The translations under genes and the position numbers were made by a program. A model generated the notes under the pieces. It was not told the origin of the DNA. It ran no database searches and saw only the letters and a list, made by a program, of their open reading frames with translations. From Acetatifactor sp. (lineage in GTDB: Bacteria; Bacillota; Clostridia; Lachnospirales; Lachnospiraceae): a stretch of DNA of 64,000 bases. The DNA is taken from contig JAIDDH010000093.1 in assembly GCA_029055435.1 (NCBI GenBank), positions 25,795-89,794 of the forward strand, read 5' to 3'. Each line of letters opens with the position of its first letter. The stretch's first letter is position 1. Positions 1 to 8,209 of this stretch are shown here, in pieces.

Positions 1-2
1 CG

Positions 3-662
3 GAGGAAGAGAAATATTCCCTTTTTTTAATCGAGGATTCCGGTCTGAGATTCTATACGATTCGGCCGGGCGAGGAGGAGATGCTTTGGCGGATTGAGGA
101 AGAGAACGGTATCGTTGATATTCGATGGAGGAATCTGTTAAAGGAATTTAGATGGAAACAGCAGCCATCATTACCGCAGTCGTCGTTACCGCGGCCCTCA
201 TTGCCCCCGCAGGGGCCGTCAGTCTGCCCGGAGCCGGGAAACATTCCGGAACGGCTGCAGGAGCTGATACAGGAGGAAAAGAGTAAATGCATCAGGCGTG
301 GGGTGACGGTGATTCCCATTCCCGGGCGTTACCGGCGCGGACAGGTATTATATTCCGATGAAATCGCCCACGGATTTCCGGGTGAGGAAGTGTTGATCTT
401 CTGGGGAGTGATTTACGAGAACCGCGATCATGTGTATTGGAATCACAGTAAAATACAGTATACAGTAGTTCAGGGAGAGCAGAAGCTATTCCCCAGGCTG
501 TGGGATACGGGCCGGGAGGGCGGTCGGAATATCGAGAGACAGGCGCTCCGGCAGAACGTGGAGAAGGGAACCTTTCAGATCGCGCTGACATTGTCGGCCG
601 GTTTTAGGAAAAACAGAGGCAGGGAGGTCGCCATTTCATGGACAGCGGTCAGGACAGGTTAG
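3..662 (+). CDS. Unknown protein of the injection-system locus, 5'-truncated
   Basis: The frame is open from base 3, so the true start lies before the window. The first internal Met is at 81, but the residues before it also read as protein. About 220 residues are visible: an acidic N-terminal part, a Pro/Ser/Gln-rich linker (roughly bases 165-240), then a compact C-terminal domain rich in aromatic and charged residues ending at TAG 660-662. The stop lies 25 bases inside the next gene, which suggests translational coupling. I do not recognise a family. Its place directly before the tail-terminator gene suggests a role in injection-particle assembly or cargo, but that is inference. No signal peptide or membrane segment is seen in the visible part. 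Confidence 0.6.
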   Translation, partial: EEEKYSLFLIEDSGLRFYTIRPGEEEMLWRIEEENGIVDIRWRNLLKEFRWKQQPSLPQSSLPRPSLPPQGPSVCPEPGNIPERLQELIQEEKSKCIRRGVTVIPIPGRYRRGQVLYSDEIAHGFPGEEVLIFWGVIYENRDHVYWNHSKIQYTVVQGEQKLFPRLWDTGREGGRNIERQALRQNVEKGTFQIALTLSAGFRKNRGREVAISWTAVRTG

Positions 663-1201
663 ACAGCGAAATTCTGCAGACGGGAAAGAGTATTCTGAAG
701 CTTTTGAAGAAATCCCTCTGTCCCGATTATGTGCGGGACGAGGACACCGTTGTCCTCACCGCACCCTGGGATGAGGAGGACTATAGAGTGGGAGTGTATC
801 TGTATGACATACAGGATTATTCTCCGGTTTTTGCCCAGGGCGCTTTTATAGACGAGCAGAAAAGGCGCTTTCCCCCCAAGGCGGCAGAGCTTTCCTATTT
901 GATTTTCTGTAATCAGAATCATCGCTTCGGTGGTCTGCAGAGGGAGCAGCTCCATATGGTGTTAAACGAGATCGTCCGCGCCATATACGACAATCCCGTG
1001 TTGGAGAGAGAGGACGGGGAGAATGTGGAGATTTCTTTTCTGCGGGAGGATGTGGAGTTTAAGATACGGCTGTGGGGAAGCTTTCATCAGGCGCTGTGGC
1101 CTGCCGTGTATGTGAAAGCCGCGCCCGTTCTGATAGCTTCCAGAAGGCTTCAGTCCATCAACAGAGTGCAGGAAAGAGATTACGGCGTGGAAAAGAGGTA
1201 A
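638..1201 (+). CDS. Tail terminator / cap protein, Pvc16 (DUF4255) family
   Basis: The 187-residue product resembles the DUF4255 N-terminal domain of Afp16/Pvc16. These proteins form the cap that ends tube and sheath polymerisation at the distal end of contractile injection particles. Supporting features are the early strand VGVYLYDIQ, a middle segment AAELSYLIFCNQN matching the usual 'L.YL.T' block, the helix LNEIVRAIYDNPVL, and a late segment ending VYVKAAPVLIAS, which corresponds to the conserved Y.VR..P strand. A Phe-Pro-Pro segment lies between. Length is typical for this single-domain family. The gene overlaps its upstream neighbour by 25 bases and is followed by the PAAR-like gene after 5 bases, so it is in one operon with the structural genes. 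Confidence 0.8.
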   Translation: MDSGQDRLDSEILQTGKSILKLLKKSLCPDYVRDEDTVVLTAPWDEEDYRVGVYLYDIQDYSPVFAQGAFIDEQKRRFPPKAAELSYLIFCNQNHRFGGLQREQLHMVLNEIVRAIYDNPVLEREDGENVEISFLREDVEFKIRLWGSFHQALWPAVYVKAAPVLIASRRLQSINRVQERDYGVEKR

Positions 1202-1206
1202 TTTAT

Positions 1207-1590
1207 ATGAAACCTGTAGTGGTTCAGGGAACTTTATTAAAATGCAGTTTCGGAAACATGCCCACACCGATTATGGTCCTGCCTGACAAAAAGGTGAATG
1301 CCATGACGCCTGTGGCGGTAAAGACGGATCACATCCCGTTTTTGAATATTTTACCTTTCGGCATGTGCTCCAATCCCGCCAATCCCATGGTGATGGCGGC
1401 AACTACGGCGGCATTGGGGGTGCTGACGCCCATGCCCTGTATTCCCTGTACTGCGCAGGATTGGAGTAAGCCCTGTCAGAAGGTAAAAGTACATGGAAAG
1501 GAAGCCATCAATATGGATTCCAAATTGCAATGTGTTTACGGAGGAAATATACAGGTGACGGCGCCTGTCTGTCCCACCGTGCTTCTCTGA
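1207..1590 (+). CDS. PAAR-like tip protein, DUF4280 family
   Basis: This 127-residue protein matches the DUF4280 PAAR-like family, whose members cap the spike of contractile injection systems or phage-like tails and sharpen the tip. It begins MKPVVVQGTLLKCSFG, has the typical 'G..L.C..G..P' opening, and contains repeated small hydrophobic beta turns plus several Cys residues (CSNPAN, CIPCTAQDW, KPCQKV, VCPTVLL). These may bind a metal or hold the small cone together. The ATG at 1207 was chosen because AAGAGGT lies 7-8 bases before it. The same frame is open further upstream, but that part overlaps the previous gene. It lacks a C-terminal toxin domain, so it is a structural tip rather than an evolved effector. 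Confidence 0.8.
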   Translation: MKPVVVQGTLLKCSFGNMPTPIMVLPDKKVNAMTPVAVKTDHIPFLNILPFGMCSNPANPMVMAATTAALGVLTPMPCIPCTAQDWSKPCQKVKVHGKEAINMDSKLQCVYGGNIQVTAPVCPTVLL

Positions 1591-1643
1591 AAAAATAAAT
1601 GGTTTAGTATGTTTATGCCGCAGAGGCGGCGGAAAGGAGTAAT

Positions 1644-3389
1644 ATGGCAGAATATTTATCACCGGGTGTATATGTGGAGGAGTTTGACTCCGGAATCAAG
1701 GCAATGGAGGGTGTAGGCACCAGCACTGCAGGCTTTGTGGGCATGGCTCAGAAGGGACCAATTCAGGGACTTCCGGTATTGATTACCAGCATGGCAGATT
1801 ATCAGAGACGTTTTGGCGGGTATCTGCCGGAGCGCACTTATGGGGACATGCGCTTTCTGCCCTATGCGGTGGAACAGTTCTTTAACAATGGCGGTTCCTC
1901 CTGTTATGTGATGAGAGTGTGCGGGGATGCTGCGAGTGCAAAAGGTGTCTTTGTCGGAGTTGACAAAGAAAATCAATTTCTGGAGCTGTGCGCATCCAAT
2001 CCCGGAGCATGGGGCAGCAGACTTCAGGCAAAGCTTGCAGCCGTGTTAAAAAACAGAGCAGAGGTGACAGGGGTGGATGGCGCGAAAGTGATCGTGAAGG
2101 ATGCAGGGAGCTATCAGCAGGGAGACATTGCCTGTCTTCAGACAATCACCACTGTCCAGACGGACGATAAATCCGAAACATCCGTCACTTTGTCCTATCA
2201 TTACATCGACAGCGTAGAGGGCAGCGCCGTCACACTTCAGGGCGACTTGCCGGCAGCAGAGAATGCCGAGCGTTTCCTGTATCTGGTGGAATGGAATGTG
2301 GCGGTGGGAGACGATACGGCGGCGGAACAGTACGAAGGGATTTCCCTGAATCCCGCCCGCAGCAATTATGCGGAGCAGGCCATGGAGAAATCCCAGTTGG
2401 TTACCGTGAGCGTGCAGACGGATAAATTAAAAGAAATCGGGACATTATTGGGAGACGCCAAAGAACCTTCTATTTCAATTGTGTTTGAGGGTGGAAATGA
2501 CGGCGAAATCAAACCGGATCAGTCGGAGAATGTGCAGCTCTACATAGGGGAGGACGGTTCGCCGGATCAGAGAACGGGGCTGATGGCGTTTAAGACTCTT
2601 TCGGATGTGAGTATCATGGCGATTCCGGGCATCACGGACAAAGCAGTGCAGAGCGCCCTTGTGAGTCACTGTGAAAATATGGGCAATCGCTTTGCCATTC
2701 TGGATATGCCGGCGGATGCAAAGGAAGTGTCCGCATTGCAGGAATTCAGAGAGAATATAGATTCCAATTACGCCGCCATGTATCATCCCTGGCTGCAGTG
2801 CTATGATCCCCTGGTCAATCGCAATGTGTTTCTGCCGCCCTCCGGCTCCATGGCCGGAATCTACGGGCGCACGGACAATACCAGAGGAGTACATAAAGCA
2901 CCCGCAAATGAGGTCGTCAGGAATTGTATGGGACTTTCCGTGAAATACAACGAGGCGGAGCAGGGGAAGCTGAATCCCAAGGGCATCAATCTGATCCGGC
3001 AGCTTCCCGGACAGGGAATCCGGGTGTGGGGAGCCAGAACCTGCTCCAGCGACGGCAACTGGAAATATGTCAATGTGAGAAGACTCTTTATCTTTATCGA
3101 GGAATCCATCAAGGCAAATACCAATTGGGCAGTATTTGAGCCCAATGATGAAATCCTCTGGTCAAGAGTGGAGGGAACCATCCGGGTATTTTTGACCACA
3201 CAGTGGAGAAACGGTGCTCTGGCGGGCACGACGGCCGATGAGGCATTTTTTATCAACATAGGGAAGAGCACCATGACGGAGGATGATATCCTGAACGGAA
3301 GACTGATCTGCGTCATAGGCGTAGCTCCGGTACGGCCCGCGGAGTTTGTGGTATTCCGCATCACCCAGAAAATGGAAAGCGCACAGTGA
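1644..3389 (+). CDS. Contractile tail sheath protein
   Basis: The 581-residue product is a phage-type tail sheath subunit (Afp2-4 / gp18-like). It forms the outer cylinder that contracts to drive the inner tube into a target. It opens with the hallmark SPGVYVEEFDSG followed by GTSTAGFVG and KGP. The C-terminal third carries the conserved domain with RGVHKAPANE, the GIRVWGARTCS strand, the VNVRRLFIFIEESI helix and ANTNWAVFEPND, then a final beta segment ending in FVVFRITQK. Residues about 150-270 form a less conserved inserted domain. Only one sheath gene is present, whereas Afp and PVC carry three. AAAGGAG lies just before ATG 1644. It begins a dense run of structural genes. Confidence 0.95.
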   Translation: MAEYLSPGVYVEEFDSGIKAMEGVGTSTAGFVGMAQKGPIQGLPVLITSMADYQRRFGGYLPERTYGDMRFLPYAVEQFFNNGGSSCYVMRVCGDAASAKGVFVGVDKENQFLELCASNPGAWGSRLQAKLAAVLKNRAEVTGVDGAKVIVKDAGSYQQGDIACLQTITTVQTDDKSETSVTLSYHYIDSVEGSAVTLQGDLPAAENAERFLYLVEWNVAVGDDTAAEQYEGISLNPARSNYAEQAMEKSQLVTVSVQTDKLKEIGTLLGDAKEPSISIVFEGGNDGEIKPDQSENVQLYIGEDGSPDQRTGLMAFKTLSDVSIMAIPGITDKAVQSALVSHCENMGNRFAILDMPADAKEVSALQEFRENIDSNYAAMYHPWLQCYDPLVNRNVFLPPSGSMAGIYGRTDNTRGVHKAPANEVVRNCMGLSVKYNEAEQGKLNPKGINLIRQLPGQGIRVWGARTCSSDGNWKYVNVRRLFIFIEESIKANTNWAVFEPNDEILWSRVEGTIRVFLTTQWRNGALAGTTADEAFFINIGKSTMTEDDILNGRLICVIGVAPVRPAEFVVFRITQKMESAQ

Positions 3390-3402
3390 GGAGGAACAGT
3401 AG

Positions 3403-3834
3403 ATGGCAATGGTATATCCCTTTAAAAAATATAATTATGAGGTCACGATTGACGGCAATGTGGTAGGCGGATTTTCGGAGGTCAGCGCGCCGGATGTGTC
3501 CTCGGACCCCATCGAGTACCGGGAAGGCAATTTTGCGGTAAATACGGTGGGCAAGCAGCCCGGCATCATCAAATACGGCAATATCACGCTCAAATGGGGC
3601 ATGACAAAATCCATGGATCTGTATAACTGGATGAAGGAGGTGGAGGGCGGTACCATCAACCGCAAGACAGTGGTGATCAGTCTCCACGATGACAAACAGA
3701 CCGAGATCGCAAAGTGGACGGTAATCTCCGCGTGGCCCACCAAGTATACCGCGCCGGACTTCAACGCCACCAGCAACGAGGTTGCGGTGGAGACGCTGGA
3801 GCTGGCCCATGAGGGTGTGACGAGAGACAAATAG
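3403..3834 (+). CDS. Tail tube protein (gp19 / Afp1-like)
   Basis: The 143-residue product is an inner-tube subunit of the phage T4 gp19 family. Hexameric rings stack inside the sheath. Seen in sequence: N-terminal PFKKYNYEVTIDG, the loop GGFSEVSAPDV, the segment KQPGIIKYGNITLKWG typical of the family, and DLYNWMKEVEGG followed by a basic strand. The last third contains FNATSNEVAVETLELAHEG, the usual C-terminal strand. It starts 13 bases after the sheath gene with GGAGGA upstream, matching the fixed sheath-tube order. A second, more divergent tube-like protein is encoded at 4419, so this is the main tube subunit and the other probably sits at the baseplate end. Confidence 0.93.
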   Translation: MAMVYPFKKYNYEVTIDGNVVGGFSEVSAPDVSSDPIEYREGNFAVNTVGKQPGIIKYGNITLKWGMTKSMDLYNWMKEVEGGTINRKTVVISLHDDKQTEIAKWTVISAWPTKYTAPDFNATSNEVAVETLELAHEGVTRDK

Positions 3835-3852
3835 CGGAGGTAGGGAATACAA

Positions 3853-4221
3853 ATGTTGATTCAGACGGAATATGAATTTACACTGCCCAAGGGATATGTG
3901 GATTCCCGGGGCACACTGCATCGACAGGGCGTTATGCGGCTGGCCACGGCGCTGGATGAGATCGAAGCCATGAAACACCCCGGGATAAAGGGCAATCAGG
4001 ATTATCTGTCCGTGGTTTTGCTGTCCCGAGTGGTATCAAAATTGGAGGGAGTGGACGAGATAACGCCGGAACTCATCGGGAAATTGTTCACGGCGGATTT
4101 CACCTATCTCCAGAATATGTATGAGACCGTCAACAAGGCCGAGGATCCGATGATTCAGGTGCAGTGTCCTCACTGCGGTAAAAGTTTTACTGACACGCTA
4201 AATTTTGCTATAGGGGAATGA
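3853..4221 (+). CDS. Phage tail assembly-type protein with a Cys pair
   Basis: A 122-residue protein found after the tube gene, as in other contractile injection loci that encode a small 'tail assembly' protein here. It starts LIQTEYEFTLPKGYVDSRGTLHRQG, continues with a helical part (LATALDEIEAM, LLSRVVSKLEGV, LIGKLFTADFTYLQNMYETVN), and ends with VQCPHCGKSFTDTLN, a single CxxC knuckle with no second pair. The position and the RG.LHR motif fit proteins that bind the tube end or chaperone baseplate assembly. That role is inferred from position and related loci. The stop overlaps the next start as ATGA. Confidence 0.7.
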   Translation: MLIQTEYEFTLPKGYVDSRGTLHRQGVMRLATALDEIEAMKHPGIKGNQDYLSVVLLSRVVSKLEGVDEITPELIGKLFTADFTYLQNMYETVNKAEDPMIQVQCPHCGKSFTDTLNFAIGE

Positions 4222-4394
4222 CCGTGATCGGCCGGGAGGAGCTGTGTCGGGAGCTCTCTTTTATCGGATATTATTTTCATTGGCCGGAAAAGCAGATTCT
4301 GCGGATGTCTCATCTGGAGAGACGCAGATACTGCGAGGAAATCAACCGCATCAATAAGAAGATCAACGGTGATAAAAATCTGTTTCGGCCCTGA
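4218..4394 (+). CDS. Mini-gene, DUF6760-like protein (58 residues)
   Basis: A very short gene starting at ATG 4218 inside the stop codon of its neighbour (ATGA overlap) and ending at TGA 4392-4394. The product holds ELSFIGYYFHWPEKQIL, then SHLERRRYCEEINRINKK. This matches small eCIS proteins of the DUF6760 type: a His-Trp-Pro turn followed by a strongly basic helix. In related loci the gene sits between the tail-assembly gene and a second tube-like gene, exactly as here. Function is not established. The size and the coupling to the preceding gene suggest a small partner of the upstream protein. Confidence 0.75.
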   Translation: MTVIGREELCRELSFIGYYFHWPEKQILRMSHLERRRYCEEINRINKKINGDKNLFRP

Positions 4395-4418
4395 TATTAC
4401 AGTACAAAGGAGCGCGTT

Positions 4419-4853
4419 ATGGCACAGCAGTCATTTCCCCAGTTTGTAAATCCCTTGCCCGGTTATCGTTTTATTGTGTCAGTGAACAATATACTCATGG
4501 GATTCCAGAAGATTTCAGGAATTCGGAGACAGGTTGAGACGGAGAGCTATCAGGAGGGCGGCGCCAATATATGGATGCATGTATTTCCGAAATTCTGCGG
4601 AGGAGAGCAGCTTCTGCGTCTGGAAAAAGGGATTTACGCGGGGCAGATTAATCCCTTATGTCTGACGGGACAGAAAATACCGGGGGCTCTCAATGTGATG
4701 GTCACGGACAGTCAGGGCAGACCGTTAAAGAACTATCTGTTCATGGAACTGATCGTAAAAGCCTGGGAGATCGGAGAGATGAGCGCGGATCAGAACGGTG
4801 TGTTAATCGACCGGTTTGAGGTCAGCTATGAATATTTTCAGATAGTGGGGTGA
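4419..4853 (+). CDS. Second tube-like protein (Afp5-like)
   Basis: The 144-residue product has the gp19-type tail-tube layout: FPQFVNPLPGYRFIVSVNNILMG, the loop FQKISGIRRQVETESYQEGG, then LRLEKGIYAG, where the main tube protein has its ITLKWG strand. The C-terminal strand is DRFEVSYEYFQIVG. In Afp/PVC-type systems a second and third tube paralogue form the first rings on the hub and make the transition from threefold to sixfold symmetry. I infer that role here. AAAGGAG precedes ATG 4419. The stop overlaps the GTG start of the next gene. Confidence 0.82.
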   Translation: MAQQSFPQFVNPLPGYRFIVSVNNILMGFQKISGIRRQVETESYQEGGANIWMHVFPKFCGGEQLLRLEKGIYAGQINPLCLTGQKIPGALNVMVTDSQGRPLKNYLFMELIVKAWEIGEMSADQNGVLIDRFEVSYEYFQIVG

Positions 4854-5197
4854 TAAGTTTGGAAATAAAGTCCATTATCTATGAGGCACATAGTATTCAT
4901 TTGGAGTATGCGCGGCCGGGAGGGAGCGCGGCAGCCAAAACAGAAAGCATAGATTTGAGCAGGGAGAGGGAGAAGCTGAAGGAGTCGCTGCTTCCCTTTG
5001 TGAAAGAGGCCGTGCAGAAGCAGCTAAAGGAGGAGCGGGAATACTACAAATCCCGTCCTTCTCTGGCGGCAAAGCATATGGAACAAATCTTTGGAGCAGG
5101 CAATGTGGAGCAGGCCTTTCTTCCCAGAGTCACTTCGCAGATATATGAGCGGATAGAAGAACGCATTCGTCAGGAGAGCATCCGAAAAGGCAGATAG
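4850..5197 (+). CDS. Small helical protein of the baseplate region, unknown
   Basis: A 115-residue protein starting at GTG 4850 overlapping the upstream TGA. A short beta-like start (SLEIKSIIYEAHSIHLEY) is followed by a long, highly charged helix-rich stretch (REREKLKESLLPFVKEAVQKQL and later ERIEERIRQESIRKG). The N-terminal strand recalls the short DUF5908 proteins found at this spot in other injection loci, but this protein is twice as long, so the link is weak. It lies between the second tube protein and the CIS_tube adaptor, which suggests a scaffold or chaperone role. No function is assigned. TTG 4859 is another possible start. Confidence 0.65.
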   Translation: MISLEIKSIIYEAHSIHLEYARPGGSAAAKTESIDLSREREKLKESLLPFVKEAVQKQLKEEREYYKSRPSLAAKHMEQIFGAGNVEQAFLPRVTSQIYERIEERIRQESIRKGR

Positions 5198-5218
5198 TGA
5201 CCGGGATTGGAGGAAGGC

Positions 5219-5890
5219 ATGATATTAAAAAAAGCATTTATCTGTCCCTTTGACGGTACACATACGGACCGCAGGCATGCCTCTGCATTTTATGTACCCT
5301 TTAATCCCACTGAACTGACGATAGAAGAGGCAATCGGATTGTCGGATGTGGACGAGCATGAATACAGAGATCAGGCCAAAACTCTCTTAGCCGGGCGGAG
5401 CATCGGCTGGCAGAGCCCCATGGAGGGCAGTTCCAAGAGCACAAAAAAAGGCAAAATTACGCTTTCCATGACGCTTTTTTTTAATACGCTGACATCTCTC
5501 TATCAGGAGTCCTATGAGGATGTGCGGGATTATATTAAAAAACTTTATTTTTACGACAATAAAGACGTCGCCAAGGATAAAAAACCGCAGCAGATTTATT
5601 TTGAATGGGGCAGCATCGGTGTGGCGGGCATATTGACGCGGATGCAGGTCCGCTACACTATGTTTTCACCGGACGGAAAACCTGTGCGGGCGCAGGTGGA
5701 GATTTCCATTGCGGGTCAATACTATGGAGAGAAACAGCAGAATGCGGCAGTCGGTTCGGGAAATCAGAACACGGATAGGACCTCTGAAGGGACAATCGAG
5801 ATACCGGAGACGGGATTGAGCAACTGGAAGGATGACTATAAAGACCCGGGCAATCCCCGGCTGAAGCTGGGAGATACCTCGGCGGTCTGA
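5219..5890 (+). CDS. CIS_tube family baseplate adaptor (Afp7-like)
   Basis: The 223-residue product resembles the N-terminal domain of Afp7/Pvc7 proteins, tube-like adaptors that join the spike hub to the first tube ring. Key features are FYVPFNPTELTIEEA near residue 20, where the NP.E.. motif is typical, GSSKSTKKGKITLSMTLFFNT, a YEDVRDYIKKLYFY helix, IYFEWGSIGVAGILTRMQVRYTMFSPDG and the strand PVRAQVEISIAG. Many relatives carry a C-terminal LysM domain; this one ends instead in a Gly/Asn/Thr-rich tail with no clear LysM. ATG 5219 with GGAGGA 5 bases upstream is preferred to the in-frame TTG at 5207. Confidence 0.85.
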   Translation: MILKKAFICPFDGTHTDRRHASAFYVPFNPTELTIEEAIGLSDVDEHEYRDQAKTLLAGRSIGWQSPMEGSSKSTKKGKITLSMTLFFNTLTSLYQESYEDVRDYIKKLYFYDNKDVAKDKKPQQIYFEWGSIGVAGILTRMQVRYTMFSPDGKPVRAQVEISIAGQYYGEKQQNAAVGSGNQNTDRTSEGTIEIPETGLSNWKDDYKDPGNPRLKLGDTSAV

Positions 5891-5909
5891 TATCCGGGAG
5901 GAAAAAATA

Positions 5910-6995
5910 TTGGCACAGAAGACGGAGGGAAAAAATTTAGCTGAAAAATATAAGGATTTTGCAAATCCCTGTATTCAGGTATCGGTAAAAGGACGGCAGA
6001 TTCCCATGGAGACGGGATGTTCCATGGAGCGGGCAGAAATTCTCTCCACTCTGGAGAGAGAGCCGGACATGGCAGTTCTGGTATATTTGGTGAGACCCGC
6101 GGAAAATGTCGGTTCCAATAATATAGAAGATATCCTTGATTTAGGGGAAAAGGTAGAAATCAAGATCGGTTACGGCGAGACTTTATCCCGGGTATTCCTC
6201 GGATATCTGCATGAGATTCAGGTGTATGACTGCGGGCAGGGACTGTGGGAATATACGCTGTTTTGTCTGGATGTGAAGGGACTGATGAAAAAGAACAGCT
6301 CTTTTCAGGTGTCCGGTTCCCAAAAGGTGCAGCAGATATTGACGGAAATCCTGAATACTTCCTGCTATCAGAGCCTGATGGAGAAGCGGGACGTGGGGAC
6401 GCTGCCCAAGTTTTTAAATCAGGATTGTGTGATAAAGGGTGAGACACATTATGACTGGCTCTGTGGGCTGGCTGATTATCTGGGCTATACGTTTTTTTGT
6501 GACCGGGGAAAGTTGACTTTCAAAGAGCTTGAAAAGGATACGGCAGATACCTATATCCTGACAAAGGAGTATGGGCTGCAGGCTGTGCGGATGGTGACAA
6601 CACTGACCGGACAGACCGGAAACATACAGATCAACGGATATAACCGAAAGGATGAGAAAATCACAGGCAGCGAGAAATGGCCGGGCGTTTCAGGCCCGTT
6701 TTGCGGGAGCATGAAGAAATTGTTAAAGGACTGCCGTTATGTGCGGTGGAATATGGAGCTGGAGACAGGGGAACAGGCGGTTCATCAGGCGAAGGATTTT
6801 ATGGACAGAGCGGTGAGAAAATGCGCGCGTCTGGAGGCACTTCATATCGGCCTGCCGGAGCTGAGACCGGGAGTGTACGTATCTGTCAATGAAGAAAAGC
6901 AATCCAGTCTGTCGGGCACTCTGTATGTGGATCAGACCATGCATCTGATAGATGAGGGAGGATACCGGACCGTGGTGCGGGGAGCCAGAAAGTAG
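5910..6995 (+). CDS. Hub protein, gpD / VgrG N-terminal type
   Basis: A 361-residue protein with the late-control gpD / gp27-like fold expected of the trimeric baseplate hub. It holds NPCIQVSVKGRQIPMETGCSM at the start, KVEIKIGYGETLSRVFLGYL (the 'G....F.G.V' strand of this family), a helix SQKVQQILTEILNT, and THYDWLCGLADYLGYTFFCDRGKLTF, the conserved 'e....fl..la...G......g..l.' block. In Afp8 and VgrG the hub and spike are one chain; here the OB-fold spike is the next gene. The start is TTG 5910 with GGAGG upstream; no better ATG lies near. Confidence 0.87.
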   Translation: MAQKTEGKNLAEKYKDFANPCIQVSVKGRQIPMETGCSMERAEILSTLEREPDMAVLVYLVRPAENVGSNNIEDILDLGEKVEIKIGYGETLSRVFLGYLHEIQVYDCGQGLWEYTLFCLDVKGLMKKNSSFQVSGSQKVQQILTEILNTSCYQSLMEKRDVGTLPKFLNQDCVIKGETHYDWLCGLADYLGYTFFCDRGKLTFKELEKDTADTYILTKEYGLQAVRMVTTLTGQTGNIQINGYNRKDEKITGSEKWPGVSGPFCGSMKKLLKDCRYVRWNMELETGEQAVHQAKDFMDRAVRKCARLEALHIGLPELRPGVYVSVNEEKQSSLSGTLYVDQTMHLIDEGGYRTVVRGARK

Positions 6996-7011
6996 CATAG
7001 GAGGTATAAGC

Positions 7012-7815
7012 ATGATCTCTGATTACATAGATGGCAATGAGATAATACGGGAGACGGATGGAACAGGCATGTGTCCCACCTACGATGTCTGGGGTATCGT
7101 GACGGAAGCCTCGGATAGCACCGAAAAGGGAAATGTGCGGGTGAAAATTAAGACCATGCAGGATAATCAGGATATTTTTGATAATGTTCCGGTACTGACC
7201 AATTATGGGGGCGGCGATTACGGTTTTTTTTGTCTGCCGGAGGAGGGAGATGTGGTTCAGTTGACTTTTCCGGGGGGAGATTTCCGCCATCCGGTCGTCA
7301 CAGGCTGCCGATTTCCCGCGGACAGTGAGTTTGTGAAGGGTCTGTACGATAAGGACAATCTGAAAAAGGCATGGCAGATGAAAAACGGCAGCGCGATACT
7401 TTTTTCGGGTGAGAAGGGCAAGGAACGGATAGAAATCCGCGGCTCGGAAAAGATGCGGTGGGAGCTGGACGAGGAAAAGCAGCAGATTGGGTTCGGAGAT
7501 CAGGAAGAGAAAAATAAGGTCTCTGTGGCCAAAAAGGATGGGAAAGTCATCGTCACGGCAGAAAAAGAAATCTGTCTCGAATGTGGAGAGAGCAGTCTGG
7601 TGTTAAAAAAGAATGGCTCCATTGTCCTGAGCGGCAAGGAATTGACGCTGGAGGCCAAGACCATTCAAATTCAGGGCAAGAGCAAGGTACAGATAAAAGG
7701 GCAGGACCTCACCATGGAAGGTGCCACGGGGATTTCCATAACGGCCAAGGGGCAGATCAAGGCGGAGAGCAAAGGGCCCCTGAAGCTTTCGGGAGCCATG
7801 ATTCACTTGAATTGA
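7012..7815 (+). CDS. Spike protein, gp5 / gpV OB-fold with beta-helix tail
   Basis: This 267-residue protein supplies the central spike. Residues about 25-105 form the gp5/gpV OB-fold: YDVWGIVTEAS, KGNVRVKIK, GGGDYGFFCLPEEGDVVQLTF and FRHPVVTGCRF. After about residue 125 the chain becomes a series of short alternating strands (IEIRG, KVIVTAEKEICLECG, SIVLSGKELTLEAKTIQIQG, DLTMEGATGISITAKGQIKAE), the pattern of the triple-stranded beta-helix needle seen in VgrG and gp5. No lysozyme domain is present. AGGAGGT lies 5 bases before ATG 7012. It should pair with the hub at 5910 and the PAAR-like tip at 1207. Confidence 0.87.
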   Translation: MISDYIDGNEIIRETDGTGMCPTYDVWGIVTEASDSTEKGNVRVKIKTMQDNQDIFDNVPVLTNYGGGDYGFFCLPEEGDVVQLTFPGGDFRHPVVTGCRFPADSEFVKGLYDKDNLKKAWQMKNGSAILFSGEKGKERIEIRGSEKMRWELDEEKQQIGFGDQEEKNKVSVAKKDGKVIVTAEKEICLECGESSLVLKKNGSIVLSGKELTLEAKTIQIQGKSKVQIKGQDLTMEGATGISITAKGQIKAESKGPLKLSGAMIHLN

Positions 7816-7828
7816 GGAGGAATGGGAA

Positions 7829-8209
7829 ATGCCAACAGGATGGAAATTTCCCTTTGCCATATCAACCGAACATGGGAGAGTGGAAGTCAGCGAGCTAAAA
7901 GAAAATATCCGGGAATCGGTAAAAATCATTCTTTTGACGGAGCCGGGCGAGAGGATGCTGCACCCGGAGTTTGGAACCAAGCTGCATCAATTCCTGTTTG
8001 AGAATATAGACAGGCAGACTCAGGAAATGATAGAGCGGGAAGTCAGACATTCTCTTCAGATGTGGGAGAACCGGATATGGAATATAGAAGTCAGCGCGGA
8101 TGCGGAAGAGGAAAAGCAGGGAATGCTCCGAGTCACGGTCTCTTATGAGATTGTAGGCGAGATTATGGGCCGGGGGGAAAATGACAGGGTGGAGGTTCTG
8201 GTGATATGA
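7829..8209 (+). CDS. Baseplate wedge protein, gp25 / GPW family (Afp9-like)
   Basis: The 126-residue product is a gp25-like wedge protein, which seats the first sheath ring on the baseplate. The diagnostic block is ESVKIILLTEPGERMLHPEFGTKLHQFLFENID, containing the conserved 'L.T..GER...p.fG..l...lF' motif near residues 35-65, with the EFG core intact. The rest is a helix (EMIEREVRHSLQMWENRI) and a C-terminal two-strand unit (LRVTVSYEI). The family's usual length is 120-140. GAGGAGG precedes the ATG. Its stop overlaps the next start as ATGA. Confidence 0.93.
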   Translation: MPTGWKFPFAISTEHGRVEVSELKENIRESVKIILLTEPGERMLHPEFGTKLHQFLFENIDRQTQEMIEREVRHSLQMWENRIWNIEVSADAEEEKQGMLRVTVSYEIVGEIMGRGENDRVEVLVI

